Below, piece after piece: positions 1-6,835 of a stretch of 17,888 bases of DNA (the stretch's first letter is position 1; every line of letters begins with the position of its first letter). The DNA comes from CAZNNH01 sp964574335 (GTDB taxonomy: Bacteria > Acidobacteriota > Vicinamibacteria > Fen-336): positions 1 through 17,888 of the forward strand of contig CAZNNH010000129.1 of the NCBI GenBank assembly GCA_964574335.1, written 5' to 3'. The position numbers were made by a program, and so were the translations under genes. The notes under the pieces were generated by a model. It did not search any database, was not told the origin of the DNA, and worked only from the letters and a program-made list of their open reading frames with translations.

Positions 1-51
1 TTGAAGGGGCTTATACCTCTTCCGGGGGTTCGAATCCCCCCCTCTCCGCCA
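1..51 (+). tRNA. tRNA-Ser, 3' part (5' end outside window)
   Basis: The first 51 bases are the 3' half of a class II tRNA. A long variable arm is visible (AAGGGG, loop CTTATA, CCTCTT), followed by a T arm with GGGGG, loop TTCGAAT and CCCCC, then the 3' acceptor strand CCTCTCC, discriminator G and an encoded CCA ending at base 51. A long variable arm restricts the identity to Ser, Leu or Tyr, and the G discriminator favours Ser. The anticodon lies to the left of the window, so the isoacceptor cannot be stated. Confidence 0.85.
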
Positions 52-132
52 CGCTCTCGCCGGCCGTAGCAGGCCGCGTCCTCGCCGGCCCGGGTAGCCC
101 AGGCCCGACGAACCCACCGCAGGATCGAGGCG

Positions 133-1977
133 CTACTGGGGCCGAAGCGGGACCGAGATCGCGTCCAGGTGCGCTGTTTCGCCTTCGGCGGGCAGGTCGA
201 AGGGGACGTAGACGCCGTCCCGCCACCGGAGCCAGCGGTAGCCCGCGTCCTCCAGGGGCCGCGTGAAACGGAAGCGGACCTGCAGCGGCCGTCCGTCCTC
301 GGTCACGGCGACCACCTCGATCTCGACGTCCGACAGCGCCACCCGGTACCCCTCCGGGACCGGGCTGTTGCGGAACAGCCGGTCGAAGGTGGGGAAGGCG
401 TGGCTCATCGAGAAGGCCGGCTTGTTACCCGGCGGGGCGAGGTAGCCGCCCTCCGGACGCACCAGCAGCGTCCGGGCGTCCGTCCGCGACACGTCGATCG
501 GGTGAACGCCCGAGGCGAGGAGCAGAAGGCGATCGGGGACGCGGCGGCCTTCGAGGGCCTGGATCACCGGGCCGAAGGCGCTGACGAAGGAGGAGGGGGA
601 GCTGACGATCACCACCCGCTGGGCCGCCACCGCTGGATCGTCGGGGAGGCTGTGGGCGGCCTTCAGGATCACCTTGCCGAACGACTCGACGGCCTCGTAG
701 GAGAGCAGCAGGCGGAGCGGCGCCAGGCCGAAGTGGATCACCAGCAGCGTGCCGGCGAGCAGCCGCAGACCGGAGCGCCGGAAGCCGCCCGGCGGCATCC
801 ACTCGGCGGGGTGCCAGATGCCGGTGAGCAGCAGCCCCAGCAGCGCCGAGCCGCCGAGGCCCGCGAACACCAGCAGCCGGTCGCCGGCGAAGGTGGCGCA
901 GACCGGCAGCAGCGACAGCAGCATCCCGCCGGCCAGGAACCGGGCGATCCGCTCGCGCCGCAGCAGGGGCAGGAGCGCCAGCGCCACGAGCGCCACCCAG
1001 GTGCAGGCCACCCACCAGTAGACGGAGCGAGCCGTCGCCGACATCAGCAGGTGCAGCTCCGAGGGGAGGCCCCACTGGCCGAACAGCAGCAGCGGGGCGC
1101 GCTCCAGCACGGCGCGCAGATAGGCCCCGGGGTCGGCGCCGGGATCGATGTACATGGCCGACCCGGCTGCCCCGTAGCCGAGGCTCCGATAGGCGACAAA
1201 CCATCCGATCGAGACGATGCCTGCCGGAACCAGGGACAGGAGGCGGGAGCGCAGGTCCCCCTTCTCCAGCAGCAGCGCGTAGGCGCCGAGGTAGGCGATG
1301 GCGCCGATCGCGGCCTCCCCCCCGAGGAGGGCCAGCAGCAGGAAGACGGGGGAGAGCAGGGCGCCGGAGCGTCGGCCGTGCTCACGCCAGGCGTGGTGGG
1401 CGAGCAGGGCCAGCAGACCGAGCACCAGGGTCACCAGGGCATTGCGGTTGGCCAGCCAGGCGGCCGGCATGCCGTGGGCGTCGTCGAGGGCGAAGGCCAG
1501 GGCGGCGAGTCCGGCCGCCGAGGCCGGCAGCAGGCGCCGGAAGAAGACCGCGGCGAGGCCCACCGCCGCCGCCAGCCAGAGCAGCGACTGCGCGTGCATC
1601 AGCTCCGGCCGCTCGGGCCACAGCCGGTAGTCGAGCCAGTGGGTGGCCGCGGTCAGCGGCCGGAAGAAGGCCAGGTGCAGGTCGGGGCTGGTCCACCACG
1701 GCAGTGCACCGCGCTCGACCTGCCGCCTCACCTCGTCGCCCGACCGGACGAAGACGAAGAGGTCGGACGCAGAGCGCGCCGAGTCGCCGAGCCCGGGCAG
1801 GCCGGTCAGGACGGCCCGGTGGATGTGGTCGTCGGTGTGCCAGCCGATGCGCAGGGACGGCGACGCGAGGAGCGCGGCCAGGAGGGCCAGGCGAAGGGGC
1901 AGCCGGGGGTGGGCGAGCCAGCGCCAGAAGCGGGCTCGCAGGCCTGGGCCGGCCTCATGGGACGGGGGATTCAGCAT
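133..1977 (-). CDS. Multi-pass membrane protein, GT-C glycosyltransferase-like
   Basis: The predicted product has 614 residues, dominated by about ten hydrophobic segments from residue ~28 to ~440, followed by a soluble C-terminal domain of ~170 residues. The acidic pair D49-D50, just after the first hydrophobic segment in the stretch GWHTDDHIHR, and the later FFRPLTAATHW and WLANRNALV stretches resemble the first luminal loops of GT-C enzymes of the PMT/ArnT type. Those enzymes use a polyprenyl-phosphate sugar donor at the periplasmic face. The family assignment is inference from topology and the acidic motif; the acceptor is unknown. The ATG at 1977 has no clear Shine-Dalgarno sequence. A TATCAT hexamer on the minus strand at 2042-2047 could be its -10 box, but no -35 is evident. 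It stands alone and is not in a polysaccharide cluster. Confidence 0.7.
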   Translation of the reverse strand: MLNPPSHEAGPGLRARFWRWLAHPRLPLRLALLAALLASPSLRIGWHTDDHIHRAVLTGLPGLGDSARSASDLFVFVRSGDEVRRQVERGALPWWTSPDLHLAFFRPLTAATHWLDYRLWPERPELMHAQSLLWLAAAVGLAAVFFRRLLPASAAGLAALAFALDDAHGMPAAWLANRNALVTLVLGLLALLAHHAWREHGRRSGALLSPVFLLLALLGGEAAIGAIAYLGAYALLLEKGDLRSRLLSLVPAGIVSIGWFVAYRSLGYGAAGSAMYIDPGADPGAYLRAVLERAPLLLFGQWGLPSELHLLMSATARSVYWWVACTWVALVALALLPLLRRERIARFLAGGMLLSLLPVCATFAGDRLLVFAGLGGSALLGLLLTGIWHPAEWMPPGGFRRSGLRLLAGTLLVIHFGLAPLRLLLSYEAVESFGKVILKAAHSLPDDPAVAAQRVVIVSSPSSFVSAFGPVIQALEGRRVPDRLLLLASGVHPIDVSRTDARTLLVRPEGGYLAPPGNKPAFSMSHAFPTFDRLFRNSPVPEGYRVALSDVEIEVVAVTEDGRPLQVRFRFTRPLEDAGYRWLRWRDGVYVPFDLPAEGETAHLDAISVPLRPQ

Positions 1978-2182
1978 CGGTGGTCGCTGTCGCGGCTGGC
2001 GGCACGGCTCAGCATCGAACGTCCGCCGAGTGCGAGCGACGATGATACGCCGTCCGCCCGCGCTCAGCGAGCCTTTGAGGGCTCGAGCCCGTGTCGACCC
2101 GGCGCCGGCTCACCCGTCCGACACGCCCAATCCGATCCCGCTCGCTGCCGGCAGGCTCGAAGGAGCGCCGAAAGTCAAAAGT

Positions 2183-2743
2183 CTAGACCTGACCCCCCAG
2201 GTCGTTCGCCAGGGCTTGGCGTTGGGTGTCGGTCAGGGGGGTCTCGCAGGTCAGGGCGGGGAGGTCTGTGCCGATGGCCACCGGCACCTGGCCCTGGGTG
2301 TCGAACTTCAGGTACTGGACCGAGGAGAGGCGCTCCTCGCCGACCTGGCGCGGGTCGTGCTTGGCCCTGACCCGCTGGCCGTCGGCGAGCTTGACGTAGA
2401 GGTGCTCGGGCAGGCCCAGCCACTGGCGGAGCAGGACGTCGCGTTGCTCCACGTCGTCGATCTCGATCAGCAGGGTGCAGCCCAGCTCTCCGGGGCCGCC
2501 CAGAACCTCGTTGTAGGTCTCGATCTCGTGGACGATCTCGGCCTCCTTGACCAGACGCTCGACCCGCATCATCTCCTGGATCTGGTAGCGCACCGTGTCG
2601 TGGGTCTCGAACAGGAACGTCAGGTGCTCGCCGACGTGGATCCGGCGCAGCTCCTTCTCCGCCATCACCGCCCGGCGCAGCTCGGGGCGGCGCTCCTCGT
2701 AGGTCTGGTAGTCGACGATCTCTTGGCGGGCGACCGGTGTCAT
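2183..2743 (-). CDS. DUF3501 family protein
   Basis: The product is a 186-residue soluble protein beginning MTPVARQEIVDYQTYEERRP, with the charged helical stretch RRIHVGEHLTFLFETHDTVRYQ characteristic of DUF3501 proteins. The biochemical role of the family is unknown. Members are commonly found next to rubrerythrin and GlpC-like Fe-S proteins, as here, so a role in that redox system is likely but inferred. Its ATG overlaps the TGA of the upstream Fe-S oxidoreductase (ATGA, 2740-2743), which indicates translational coupling. It is the last gene of the perR operon. No T-rich hairpin was seen after the stop, although 2160-2185 contains a short T-rich run on the minus strand. Confidence 0.88.
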   Translation of the reverse strand: MTPVARQEIVDYQTYEERRPELRRAVMAEKELRRIHVGEHLTFLFETHDTVRYQIQEMMRVERLVKEAEIVHEIETYNEVLGGPGELGCTLLIEIDDVEQRDVLLRQWLGLPEHLYVKLADGQRVRAKHDPRQVGEERLSSVQYLKFDTQGQVPVAIGTDLPALTCETPLTDTQRQALANDLGGQV

Positions 2744-4113
2744 GCTCCTCCTTCTCCTTGGGTCTTCTTCTCGATACGGGTGGGGAAGCCGTCCTCGCGA
2801 TAGGCGCGGGCCAGGATGGTCATGGGGTGCAGCGGCTTCCTGCCGGCGTGCTGCTGGAACTGCAGGGCCGCCAGCGGGCAGTCGGTGGCCCACACCTTGG
2901 CCTCGTGGGCCTTCATCCCGGCGAAGGCCTTGGCGCCGGTGCGCTTCGAGACCTCGAAGCCCTCCACCTTCATGGCGTAGGTCCCGTCGTGGCCGCAGCA
3001 CTCCATGGTGGTCTTGGGCGTGACCCCCGGGATCTTGCGGAGCAGGTCGCGCCCCTTGAACCCGGCGGCCTGGGCTCGCAGGTGACAGGGGGCGTGGTAA
3101 GCCACGGTCTCGCCCGGCGTGCTCTTGAAGTCGGTGTTGAAGCGCGGCTGGTCCCGCAGCGACCACAGAAGCTCCGAGGGGTCACGCACCGCCTCGGCCA
3201 GCTTGCCGGCGGCCTCGCGCTCCTCCCTGGGAACGAGCTCCGGGTACTCGCGCCGCATCATCATGGCGCAGGTCGGGTTGATGGCCACCACCTTGCAGCC
3301 GGCCTCCACGAACGGGAGGAGGATCCGCAGGTTGATGGCGGCGTTGCGGCGCAGCCCCTCGAGGTCGCCGCTCTCCCAGGCCGGCATACCGCAGCACTGC
3401 AGCCCCTGGACACACGCGGTCTTGACCTGGTTGCGGTCGAGGACGTCGAGCGTGTCGCGGCCGATCTGGGGCTCGTTGTTCTGCACGTAGCAGGTCTGGA
3501 ACAGCACCACCTCGTGCCCGTCCGGCTTCGTCGCCACCCGGCCGTTCCGGACCGCCCAGCGCTCGAAGGTGGAGAGGGCGAAGTCGGGCAGCCGCTTGCT
3601 CCGGTGGATGCCCAGGGCGGCCTGCATCAGGACCCGCTGGGGCCAGAAGCGGTTCATCACGTTGGCGATCCCGAAGCTGGCCCGGGCCAGGCGGGCGGCG
3701 CCGTCCGGGTCGGCCAGCAGCCGGTCGCGGAGCGGGACGCCCAGGCGCCGCGCCCGCTGGGCCTTGTAGCGGTGGACCAGCTTGGGGAAGTCGAGCTGGA
3801 ACTCGTGGCCGTCGCGGGGGGTGTAGGGGCACTGCACCTCGCACAGCTTGCACTGGAAGCAGGCCGCCATCACCCGCTCGGTCTCGGCGGCGTCGATCTT
3901 GCGCACGTCGCCGTCGTGCCGCTTGTCGATGAGGTCGAACAGGAGCGGGAAGCTGTCGCAGTACTTGAAGCACATGCGGCAGCCGTGGCAGATCTCGAAG
4001 GCGCGCGTGATCTCCGCCTGGAGCGCCTCGGGGTCCCAGTAGTGGGCGTCCTCCGGGTCGTAGGTGAGGCCGGCGGTGGGCTTGAAGGAGACGTTCCCGC
4101 TGGGCTGGCTCAT
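2740..4113 (-). CDS. GlpC/HdrD-like Fe-S oxidoreductase with two 4Fe-4S motifs and two CCG domains
   Basis: The 457-residue protein has two ferredoxin-type CxxCxxCxxxC(P) motifs, C42/45/48/52 and C85/88/91/95. Two cysteine-rich CCG modules follow. The first has a Cys in FQTCYVQNN near residue 205 and CCG in GLQCCGMPAW near 245. The second has a Cys in YHAPCHLRA near 365 and CCG in MECCGHDG near 395. This is the layout of GlpC, the membrane-docking electron-transfer subunit of anaerobic glycerol-3-phosphate dehydrogenase, and of HdrD-like proteins. No GlpA/GlpB partner is adjacent, so a glycerol role is unlikely. The location after rubrerythrin suggests it supplies electrons for peroxide reduction (inference). 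I chose the ATG at 4113 because an AGAGGA sequence lies upstream. A TTG at 4155 would add 14 residues but has no support. Confidence 0.9.
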   Translation of the reverse strand: MSQPSGNVSFKPTAGLTYDPEDAHYWDPEALQAEITRAFEICHGCRMCFKYCDSFPLLFDLIDKRHDGDVRKIDAAETERVMAACFQCKLCEVQCPYTPRDGHEFQLDFPKLVHRYKAQRARRLGVPLRDRLLADPDGAARLARASFGIANVMNRFWPQRVLMQAALGIHRSKRLPDFALSTFERWAVRNGRVATKPDGHEVVLFQTCYVQNNEPQIGRDTLDVLDRNQVKTACVQGLQCCGMPAWESGDLEGLRRNAAINLRILLPFVEAGCKVVAINPTCAMMMRREYPELVPREEREAAGKLAEAVRDPSELLWSLRDQPRFNTDFKSTPGETVAYHAPCHLRAQAAGFKGRDLLRKIPGVTPKTTMECCGHDGTYAMKVEGFEVSKRTGAKAFAGMKAHEAKVWATDCPLAALQFQQHAGRKPLHPMTILARAYREDGFPTRIEKKTQGEGGA

Positions 4114-4161
4114 GAGTCGGGGTCCTCTCGGGATGATGATGAAAGAAGAAGGCAACGGCGT

Positions 4162-4204
4162 GCCGCGGGCCGAAGGCGAAAAGGGCGCCTTCGGGTCCCG
4201 CGGC
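4162..4204 (-). other. Long intercistronic hairpin between rubrerythrin and Fe-S oxidoreductase
   Basis: GCCGCGGG-CCGAAGGCG (4162-4178) pairs perfectly with CGCCTTCGG-GT-CCCGCGGC (4186-4204), apart from a 2-nt bulge at 4195-4196. This gives 17 base pairs around a 7-nt loop. It fills the 103-nt gap between the rubrerythrin stop and the Fe-S start. On the transcribed minus strand it is followed by a pyrimidine-rich stretch (TTCTTCTTTC) rather than an unbroken U run. It may be a leaky terminator that lowers downstream expression, or an mRNA-stabilising stem that favours rubrerythrin. Either role is inferred. Confidence 0.75.
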
Positions 4205-4216
4205 CTTCGGTCGGGA

Positions 4217-4639
4217 CTAGCTGAGGGTGTCGAGCATCTTCTGGAAGCGGCCGGCGTGAGACTTCTCGGCCTTGGCCAGGGTCTCGAACCAGTCGGCGAT
4301 CTCGGCGAAGCCCTCGTCGCGGGCGGTCTTGGCCATCCCCGGGTACATGTCGGTGTACTCGTGGGTCTCGCCCGCCACCGCCGCCTTCAGGTTCTCGGCG
4401 GTGTCACCCAGCGGCAGGCCGGTGGCCGGGTCGCCCACCTGCTTGATGTAGTCGAGGTGCCCGTGGGCGTGGCCGGTCTCGCCCTCGGCGGTCTCGCGGA
4501 AGTTGCTGGCGATCTCCGGGTAGCCCTCGACGTCCGCCACCTTGGCGAAGTAGAGGTAGCGGCGGTTCGCCTGCGACTCGCCGGCGAACGCCTCCTTCAG
4601 GTTGCCATGGGTCTTCGTGTCCTTCAGTTGCTTTGCCAT
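4217..4639 (-). CDS. Rubrerythrin family protein lacking the rubredoxin domain
   Basis: The product is a 140-residue ferritin-like diiron protein. Candidate metal ligands line up with those known for rubrerythrin: E21, E54, H57, E91, E94, E125 and H128, in GESQANRRY, EGETGHAHGH, GETHEY and EKSH. It ends at residue 140 with no C-terminal CxxC pairs, so the rubredoxin domain of classical rubrerythrin is absent, as in sulerythrin-type proteins. The expected activity is cytosolic reduction of hydrogen peroxide at the diiron site, with electrons from a separate donor. The start is set by AGAGGAG 6-7 bases before the ATG at 4639. That ribosome-binding site and start lie inside the 3' end of perR (16-nt overlap), so the two are co-transcribed. 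Confidence 0.93.
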   Translation of the reverse strand: MAKQLKDTKTHGNLKEAFAGESQANRRYLYFAKVADVEGYPEIASNFRETAEGETGHAHGHLDYIKQVGDPATGLPLGDTAENLKAAVAGETHEYTDMYPGMAKTARDEGFAEIADWFETLAKAEKSHAGRFQKMLDTLS

Positions 4640-5094
4640 CTTCTCCTCTCGGCCGGCTGCTGGCACGAGGCGCAGACGCCGGTGAAGGTGATCGAGTAAT
4701 CGAGAATCGTGAACCCGGTCGGCCCGGTGTCGGGTGGCCGAACGTCGGGCACGAGCGAGTCTTCCAGGTCGACGAGGCGGTCGCACTCCAGGCAGATGAG
4801 GTGGTGGTGACGCTCGGTCACGGCGTCGAACCGCACCACGGCGTCCGGGTGCAGGACCTTGTGGGCCACGCCCACCTCGACCAGGGTCTCCAGGACCCGG
4901 TAGACGGTGGTGCGTGACAGGCCCGGGAGACGCCCCCGCACCCCTTCGTAGATCTGGTCGGCGGTCGGGTGGTCCCGACGCGCGATCAGCTCTTCGAGGA
5001 TCAGGCGTCGCTGGACCGTGAGCGAGAGACCGCGTCGGCGGCACTCCCGCTCGAACTCCGCCATGCGGCGACCCGCTTCGAACGACGCGCTCAT
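4624..5094 (-). CDS. perR: PerR-type Fur family peroxide-sensing repressor
   Basis: The 156-residue protein has an N-terminal winged helix (LPGLSRTTVYRVLETL, residues 56-71) and a C-terminal dimerisation domain with two CxxC zinc sites, C101/C104 and C141/C144. The residues that form the regulatory metal site in Bacillus PerR all have counterparts: H42 (in DHPTADQIY), D90 (RFD), H96 and H98 (RHHHLIC) and D109 (LVDLE). An Asp at the last position is typical of PerR, where Fur proteins usually have Glu. PerR is inactivated by metal-catalysed His oxidation under peroxide. It is first in the operon with rubrerythrin and overlaps its start, so it probably represses its own operon. No Shine-Dalgarno precedes the ATG at 5094, and a second ATG at codon 11 (5064) is possible. 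Confidence 0.9.
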   Translation of the reverse strand: MSASFEAGRRMAEFERECRRRGLSLTVQRRLILEELIARRDHPTADQIYEGVRGRLPGLSRTTVYRVLETLVEVGVAHKVLHPDAVVRFDAVTERHHHLICLECDRLVDLEDSLVPDVRPPDTGPTGFTILDYSITFTGVCASCQQPAERRRWQSN

Positions 5095-5103
5095 CTTTAT
5101 GGA

Positions 5104-5132
5104 AACTTATCGCATTCGGTAATTAATGTCAA
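5104..5132 (-). promoter_or_regulatory. perR operon promoter with possible operator
   Basis: On the minus strand a perfect -35 box TTGACA (5127-5132) is followed by a 17-nt spacer and TAAGTT (5104-5109). GATAAG, overlapping it, is an alternative -10. The block is strikingly AT-rich for this window. The spacer contains the palindrome TAATTA (5120-5125) and inverted CATT/AATG arms (5113-5116 and 5125-5128), a reasonable place for a PerR operator, although it is not a good match to the Bacillus PerR box. The -10 lies only ~9 nt from the perR ATG. Confidence 0.6.
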
Positions 5133-5182
5133 TACCGGCCCATCCGTCTGTTCTCAAATGGGTAGGAATCACCGAGAGCGGT

Positions 5183-6238
5183 TCACCAGAGGGCCCGGAG
5201 CATCTCGCTCTCGTAGGGCCGAAGGGGCTCGCGGGCGCGCAACCGGGCCACCAGATCGGGGTTGGCGACCAGGGCGCGACCGAAGGCCACCAGGTCGAAC
5301 CGACCGGCCTCGATCGCGTCTTTCGCCGTCTCGGGTGTGTACCCACCGTTGCCGACCAGCGTCCCGCGGTAGTGGGCGCGCAGGAACTCGCTCGCCCCCG
5401 AGCCGTCGAGCTCCGGGAAGCGCTGGGTGTCGTCGAAGACGCCCATGTGGAGGTAGGCCAACCCGCGCGCCTCGAGCTCCCCGAGCAGGTGGCGAAAGAC
5501 CCGCGCGTCCCGCGGGTCTCCCTCGAGGTGGGTGTAGCTGCCCGGCGACAGGCGCAGGCCGAGCCGCCCGGCTCCGACCACGGTGGCGACCGCGTCGACC
5601 ACCTCCAGGGCGAATCGGGCCATCTTCTCGGGCGTGCCGCCCCAGTCATCCTGGCGGCGATTGGTGTGGTGGTGGAGGAACTGGTCGATCAGGTAGCCGT
5701 TGGCGCCGTGAATCTCGACCCCGTCGAAGCCGACCCGTTGTGCTCGCTGAGCGGCCAGCACGAAGCCGTCGACCAGGCCCACCACCTCGTCCGTTTCCAG
5801 GGCGCGGGGCCTTCCGTAGACGAGGCTCGCGGTGCGCGGCACCCGCCCCTCGAGCGGCACCGCCGAAGGCGCCACCGGCATCGCGCCGCCGAGGAAGCTC
5901 GGGTGCGAGACCCGCCCCACGTGCCAGAGCTGGGCGAAGATCCGGCCGCCCGCCTCGTGGACGCGCTCAACCACGCCGCGCCAGCCGGCGACCTGCGCCT
6001 CGGTCCACAGCCCGGGCGTGCGCCGATACCCCTGGCCGTCCGGCCGGATCACCACGCCTTCGCTGATGATCAGGCCGACGTCGGCTCGACGCGCGTAGTA
6101 GGAGGTGGTGGCCGCCGTTGGGGCCAGGTCGGGGCTGGCCATCGACCGGGTCATCGGGGCCATCAGGATGCGGTTGGCCAGGGTCAGGTCCGGGCTCAGT
6201 CGGTAGGGCTGGAGGAGAACGTCATCCACGGGGCCCAT
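5183..6238 (-). CDS. Old Yellow Enzyme family alkene reductase (FMN)
   Basis: The product is a ~351-residue TIM-barrel flavoprotein of the NADH:flavin oxidoreductase/OYE family. Diagnostic stretches are NRILMAPMTRS near the N terminus, the substrate-binding HGANGYL (His and Asn, near residue 175), FLHHHTNRRQDDWGG, and VGNGGYTPE plus LVAFGRALVANPDL at the FMN phosphate site. Family members such as NemA, XenB and morphinone reductase reduce alpha,beta-unsaturated carbonyls and nitro compounds with NAD(P)H. I prefer the ATG at 6238 because GGAG sits 5 nt upstream; an in-frame ATG at 6253 adds five residues but has no Shine-Dalgarno. It precedes perR on the same strand, but the TTGACA promoter in the 88-nt gap makes perR an independent unit. 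Confidence 0.92.
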   Translation of the reverse strand: MGPVDDVLLQPYRLSPDLTLANRILMAPMTRSMASPDLAPTAATTSYYARRADVGLIISEGVVIRPDGQGYRRTPGLWTEAQVAGWRGVVERVHEAGGRIFAQLWHVGRVSHPSFLGGAMPVAPSAVPLEGRVPRTASLVYGRPRALETDEVVGLVDGFVLAAQRAQRVGFDGVEIHGANGYLIDQFLHHHTNRRQDDWGGTPEKMARFALEVVDAVATVVGAGRLGLRLSPGSYTHLEGDPRDARVFRHLLGELEARGLAYLHMGVFDDTQRFPELDGSGASEFLRAHYRGTLVGNGGYTPETAKDAIEAGRFDLVAFGRALVANPDLVARLRAREPLRPYESEMLRALW

Positions 6239-6314
6239 GTCCACTCCGGTCATGGCCCGAATGATAGACCGACGAGCGCGTGACGCCGCAGCCGAATCGT
6301 CCCGCCGCGCTGGC

Positions 6315-6734
6315 TCAGCTCACGGAGAGGTGGAGCGGCAACTCACGTAGCGGCGGCTCCGTCTCCCAGCTTCGCCGGTACACGAGCCTCAGATCGGTCC
6401 GTCCGCGCCCGACGGCCCGGAAACGCCAGGTCTCGATGCCGGACGCCCCGGGCAGGTTCGAGCCGGGAGAGAACCGTGGCTCCCCTTGCTGCACGACCAC
6501 CGACGTGTCGAGCTCCGCGAGCTCCCAGTCGTAGCCGGTCGAGGGGTTGCCCTCCAGCCTCAGAACCAGCTCCTGGCCTACCGTCAGCGCCACCTGCTGG
6601 CCCGCGGCCTCCTCGCCGAAGACGAGGCTGGGAGCCACCGGTGAGTTCTCCTCGCAGCCGATCAGGCCCATCAGCAGCCAGCCGACCATGACCGGCGCTC
6701 GCCATCCCCATGAACCGATCCTGATTCCGCCCAT
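6315..6734 (-). CDS. Chagasin-like (I42) cysteine-protease inhibitor lipoprotein
   Basis: This 139-residue protein has a signal peptide ending in the lipobox LIGC (C27), so it should be lipid-anchored outside the cytoplasm. The three inhibitory loops of the chagasin/I42 family can be recognised: NPSTGYDW (63-70), a Gly-containing loop PGASGIETW (95-103), and RRSWE (120-124) after the strand DLRLVY. Chagasins block papain-like cysteine proteases with these loops. In bacteria the targets are usually unknown and may be the cell's own or a competitor's proteases. The ATG at 6734 is preceded by GGAGAGGG. A TACACT -10-like hexamer on the minus strand (6756-6761) lies 15-20 nt further upstream. The gene is divergent from the next one. 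Confidence 0.85.
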   Translation of the reverse strand: MGGIRIGSWGWRAPVMVGWLLMGLIGCEENSPVAPSLVFGEEAAGQQVALTVGQELVLRLEGNPSTGYDWELAELDTSVVVQQGEPRFSPGSNLPGASGIETWRFRAVGRGRTDLRLVYRRSWETEPPLRELPLHLSVS

Positions 6735-6755
6735 GTCCCTCTCCGAGATGCGCCG

Positions 6756-6805
6756 AGTGTACGCCTGCCGCGTCCTGGACGCGCGGGGCGGTTGTGCCCT
6801 ACGAT
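6756..6805. promoter_or_regulatory. Divergent promoter region with two -10-like hexamers
   Basis: The ~100-bp gap between the divergent inhibitor and glycosyltransferase genes contains TACACT on the minus strand (6756-6761), pointing to the inhibitor gene. It also contains TACGAT on the plus strand (6800-6805), pointing to the glycosyltransferase. A TGGACG at 6776-6781 could be the plus-strand -35 with an 18-nt spacer. The remainder is GC-rich. This is hexamer matching only. Confidence 0.3.
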
Positions 6806-6835
6806 CCGTGAGCGAGCCGCAGAGCTCTTCCCACG

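Noticed and set aside
1..51. tRNA-Ser as an integration attachment site for an island
   Set aside because: No second copy of the tRNA 3' end was found in the window and no integrase is present; the genes next to it look like core genes.
169..2370. Very long plus-strand open frame (733 codons)
   Set aside because: It is an antisense shadow of the membrane glycosyltransferase and DUF3501 genes. Its product is Arg/Gln/Gly-rich with no domains, as expected in high-GC DNA.
2737..4224. Plus-strand 495-codon frame opposite the Fe-S oxidoreductase
   Set aside because: Antisense shadow; the minus strand has all cysteine motifs, a ribosome-binding site and coupled neighbours.
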